A stretch of 6,580 bases of DNA from an uncultured Synergistales bacterium (GTDB taxonomy: Bacteria; Synergistota; Synergistia; Synergistales; Aminobacteriaceae), in the NCBI GenBank assembly GCA_905236605.1, contig CAJORD010000089.1:1-6580 (forward strand), read 5' to 3'. The notes below the pieces were generated by a model. The model had not been told where the DNA came from and did no database searches. It saw only the letters and a program-made list of their open reading frames with translations. The position numbers were made by a program, and so were the translations under genes. This document shows, piece after piece, positions 3,977 to 6,580 of this stretch (its first letter is position 1; each line of letters begins with the position of its first letter).

Positions 3977-6580
3977 CCTCGAAACTTTCAGCAGTGAGCC
4001 TATCGCGAAAACGGGAGCATACAAATACATTCAAAGCCCCGATTTTGAAATTCTCCTGCTTGCTTACAGCGTTGATAACGAACCTGTTCAAATTATTGAT
4101 TTAGCACAAGGCGAATCAATTCCACAATGGCTGGCTGAGGCAATCAAAAGTTCAGAATATGTTAAACACGCATATAATGCACCGTTTGAATGGTACTGCC
4201 TTTCAAAATATTTCGGCGAAATTCTGCCGATTGAACAATGGCGCGACACAATGTTACACGGCTTATATTGCGGATTTACAGCAGGATTGGACGCAACCGG
4301 CAAAGCTCTCGGATTGCCCGAAGATAAAAGAAAACTCACTACCGGAAAAGCCTTAATCAGATATTTCTGCGTTCCCTGTAAACCTTCAAAAATCAATGGC
4401 AATCGAACTCGCAATCTCCCATATCACGATCCCGATAAATGGAATTTATTCAAGGAATATTGCATCGGTGACGTTGTGACAGAAATGGAAATCGAACGCA
4501 GATTATCAAATTTTCCGATACCTGCAGATATTCAAAAACAGTGGCAAACTGATTGCATTATCAATTCACGCGGCGTAGCTGTAGATTTACCGATGGTTCA
4601 AGGTGCATTAGAAATCGCTGCTCAAACTCGCGATAAACTTCTGCGCGAAGCGATTGACATTACAGGATTACAAAATCCAAACAGTGTTGCTCAACTTTCA
4701 CGTTGGCTTGAAGAAAATACGTCTGAAACCGTAAGCGATCTTCGTAAAGATACAGTGGCTCAAATGCTTAAAACTACTGACGGCGTAGCCAATCGAATGT
4801 TGGAAATTCGTCAAGAACTCGGAAAGACCAGCACCAAAAAATATGATGCCATTGAATCAGCTGTGTGTCATGACGGTCGCGTTCGTGGATTATTGCAATT
4901 CTATGGTGCTAATCGAACAGGAAGATGGTGCTTAACTGGCGATCATGAAGTATTAACACCCGACGGGTGGATAAAACTTGAAAATTGGACAGGAGGATAT
5001 ATTGCTTGTTGGCAACCTTTAGGGGAAATAACATCATTCCAAAAAGCTCAAAAAGTTGAGTTTGATTATGACGGAATTATGTACGAATACATGGATAAAC
5101 GTATATGCCAAAAAAGTACACCCGACCACAAAATGCGAGTTAAACGAGAGTACAAAAATATGTGGGTAGACGACACCGTAGAAAATATGGCGAAATATCG
5201 CCCCGTAATTCCGCTTATCGGAAACAGTAACGGTTTATCCGGTATGGAGCATAACAACCTTCGGGTTTTGGTTATGACCCAAGCTGACGGACATTTTACA
5301 GAAGACGGAAGTTTACGATTCCACTTCAAAAAACAACGTAAGATTGAAAGATGTAAACATTTATTACGTCGTGCGGATATTCCATTTATCGAAAGATCAG
5401 AGGCATCCGGTGCAGTTACGATTTTAATATACTCACGACATCTTCCATTGTGGCTGCGGTTATTCAAAAATAAAACTTTCGGTGGATGGTTATTCAATGA
5501 GAGTGCAGACATATTCTTTGATGAGCTTCCACATTGGGACGGATACTACGCTAGTAAAAACAGTATTCAATACTCAACAACCAATAAAACAAACGCTGAT
5601 ATGGTTCAAGCCTTCGCGCATTTAAGCGGACGTTGCGCTTCACTAAAAATTAAAGACCGCTCACAACAAAACTCTAATTGGCAAACCGCTTATGCCGTTG
5701 ATATTTGGCTCACTCCAACTAATTGTCACAGAATTGATGCAAAACCACAAACTTCAAAATTCATAGGAAAAGTTTATTGCGCCGTCACTTCAACAGGGTA
5801 TTTCTTAGTGCGACGCAACGGGCGAGTGTGGATAACAGGTAATTCAGGACGGTTAGTTCAAGTGCAAAATCTTGCAAGAACTTACATTGACGCAAAATAT
5901 CTTCCTATGGCTCGCCAAGCAATAAAAAATCGTGATGGCAATAAGTTGTCAGTTCTCTTCGGTTCGACTATGGACACGCTCTCACAGCTTATTCGTACGT
6001 CATTTATTGCCGACAACGGTAACAAATTAGTTGACGCAGATTTTTCAGCTATCGAGGCTCGTGTAATAGCTTGGCTCGCTCGTGAAGAATGGGTTCTCGA
6101 TGTCTTTCGGACGCACGGCAAAATTTACGAAGCAACTGCAAGTCAAATGTTCGGTGTTCCCATTGACAAAATCAAAAAAGGTAATCCTGAATACGCTTTA
6201 AGACAACGCGGTAAGGTAGCTACGTTGGCACTTGGTTATCAAGGCGGAGTTGGAGCGTTAATTGCAATGGGTGCACTCAATATGGGGATTCCCGAAGAAG
6301 ATTTGCAAGACATTGTTAATCGTTGGCGAGAATCAAACAAACGCATCGTGGACTTTTGGTACAAGTTAGAAAATGCCGCAATCAAAGTTATTCAGACCGG
6401 TGAACAAGTTGGCGTAAATAATATGCTGTTCACCAGAGAATTTGATTTGGCAAGCGGACTGGATTTTCTGACAATTATGTTGCCCAGTAAACGTAAATTG
6501 TTTTATGCAAAGCCTTCGCTCACTGAAAATCAATGGGGCAGACCGTCCATTTCATATTACGGTGTTAATCAAACTTCAAA
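3957..6580 (+). CDS. Phage family A DNA polymerase with 3'-5' exonuclease, interrupted by an intein, 3' end off window
   Basis: This is the replicative polymerase of the phage. The start is ATG 3957, ten bases after GGAG at 3943-3946. The N-terminal proofreading exonuclease is complete: Exo I Asp7 and Glu9 (SIDLETFS), Exo II Asn74 and Glu78 (NAPFEW), Exo III Tyr168 and Asp172 (YCIGD). There is no 5'-3' exonuclease domain, as usual for this phage type. The polymerase domain begins with GANRTGRW (317-324). A 305-residue intein then splits the gene, and the extein resumes SGRLVQVQNLAR. Motif A is DFSAIEAR (6039-6062), and motif B is RQRGKVATLALGYQGG (6201-6248) with the essential Lys. Motif C lies beyond the right edge. 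The visible exteins total about 569 residues; relatives are somewhat longer, so roughly 100 are missing. Activity depends on removal of the intein, which cuts a template- or nucleotide-contacting block. Confidence 0.95.
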   Translation, partial: MKHLSIDLETFSSEPIAKTGAYKYIQSPDFEILLLAYSVDNEPVQIIDLAQGESIPQWLAEAIKSSEYVKHAYNAPFEWYCLSKYFGEILPIEQWRDTMLHGLYCGFTAGLDATGKALGLPEDKRKLTTGKALIRYFCVPCKPSKINGNRTRNLPYHDPDKWNLFKEYCIGDVVTEMEIERRLSNFPIPADIQKQWQTDCIINSRGVAVDLPMVQGALEIAAQTRDKLLREAIDITGLQNPNSVAQLSRWLEENTSETVSDLRKDTVAQMLKTTDGVANRMLEIRQELGKTSTKKYDAIESAVCHDGRVRGLLQFYGANRTGRWCLTGDHEVLTPDGWIKLENWTGGYIACWQPLGEITSFQKAQKVEFDYDGIMYEYMDKRICQKSTPDHKMRVKREYKNMWVDDTVENMAKYRPVIPLIGNSNGLSGMEHNNLRVLVMTQADGHFTEDGSLRFHFKKQRKIERCKHLLRRADIPFIERSEASGAVTILIYSRHLPLWLRLFKNKTFGGWLFNESADIFFDELPHWDGYYASKNSIQYSTTNKTNADMVQAFAHLSGRCASLKIKDRSQQNSNWQTAYAVDIWLTPTNCHRIDAKPQTSKFIGKVYCAVTSTGYFLVRRNGRVWITGNSGRLVQVQNLARTYIDAKYLPMARQAIKNRDGNKLSVLFGSTMDTLSQLIRTSFIADNGNKLVDADFSAIEARVIAWLAREEWVLDVFRTHGKIYEATASQMFGVPIDKIKKGNPEYALRQRGKVATLALGYQGGVGALIAMGALNMGIPEEDLQDIVNRWRESNKRIVDFWYKLENAAIKVIQTGEQVGVNNMLFTREFDLASGLDFLTIMLPSKRKLFYAKPSLTENQWGRPSISYYGVNQTS
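4929..5843 (+). other. Intein with LAGLIDADG homing endonuclease in the DNA polymerase
   Basis: A 305-residue in-frame insertion separates extein ...TGRW from SGRLVQVQN... It excises itself from the precursor and ligates the exteins. Block A is CLTGDHEVLTPDGW with nucleophile Cys1. Block B is TPDH (Thr64, His67), the TxxH motif that activates the first splice bond. Block F/G is VYCAVTS...FLVRRNGRVWITGN, ending in Asn305 with Ser as +1 residue. A LAGLIDADG-type endonuclease occupies about residues 103-265 (5235-5723), with motif one at 112-121 (Asp120-Gly121, QADG) and motif two at 194-205 (Asp204-Gly205, HWDG). Both acidic residues are present, so it may still cut DNA and home. Two features are atypical: Gly304 replaces the usual penultimate His, and Cys284 replaces the usual block F Asp. 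The reading frame is intact, which suggests active splicing. Removing exactly these residues restores a normal polymerase block, which places the boundaries. Confidence 0.95.

Noticed and set aside
4088..4414. Leftward open frame of about 108 codons inside the polymerase gene
   Set aside because: It is fully antisense to conserved exonuclease-domain sequence and has no ribosome binding site.
5066..5512. Leftward open frame of about 148 codons within the intein
   Set aside because: It is antisense to the intein endonuclease region and has no start signal. Free-standing homing genes in inteins are encoded in frame, as the LAGLIDADG motifs here are.
1..6580. CRISPR array, tRNA, rRNA, insertion sequence or attachment site
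   Set aside because: I saw no regularly spaced repeats, cloverleaf, transposase motif or terminal inverted repeats on either strand.

Overview
The window reads as the early/replication region of a temperate phage or prophage from a low-to-medium GC Bacillota (Firmicutes-like) host. This rests on strong AGGAGG-type ribosome binding sites before most genes, tightly packed and overlapping genes, and a recognisable phage replication cassette. I cannot name the species.

Layout. Bases 1-1300 carry three leftward (minus-strand) genes, read in the order: a 49-residue acidic protein (1151-1300), a 145-residue protein of unknown function (619-1056), and the first 204 residues of a third unknown protein (1-612) that runs off the left edge. 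A divergent intergenic region (1301-1388) separates them from a rightward operon. That operon holds a 123-residue phage protein (1389-1760), a DUF2800 RecB/Cas4-like nuclease with a probable Fe-S cluster (1757-2926), a DUF2815 single-stranded-DNA-binding protein (2947-3558), a strong intrinsic terminator (3577-3616), a 112-residue unknown protein with a TTG start (3638-3976), and a family A DNA polymerase (3957 to beyond the right edge).

Two self-processing elements stand out. First, the gap between the first and second leftward genes holds a complete type I hammerhead ribozyme on the minus strand (about 1149 to 1091): CUGAUGA core, stem II, GAAA, stem III capped by UUCG, the AUC cleavage triplet, and a perfectly paired 5-bp stem I. 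Predicted self-cleavage between 1096 and 1095 would split the leftward message between the 49-residue gene and the two following genes. The freed stem I strand could then refold into a GNRA-capped hairpin at the new 5' end. Second, the DNA polymerase gene carries a 305-residue in-frame intein (4929-5843) with two LAGLIDADG-type motifs, placed inside the conserved RTGRW / SGRLVQVQNL block of the polymerase active site.

How the genes fit together. The rightward genes form a phage DNA replication/recombination module: ssDNA-binding protein, PD-(D/E)XK nuclease and proofreading polymerase, with small accessory proteins. The polymerase needs protein splicing to be active. The leftward genes are accessory genes whose functions I cannot assign, and their mRNA is probably processed by the embedded ribozyme.
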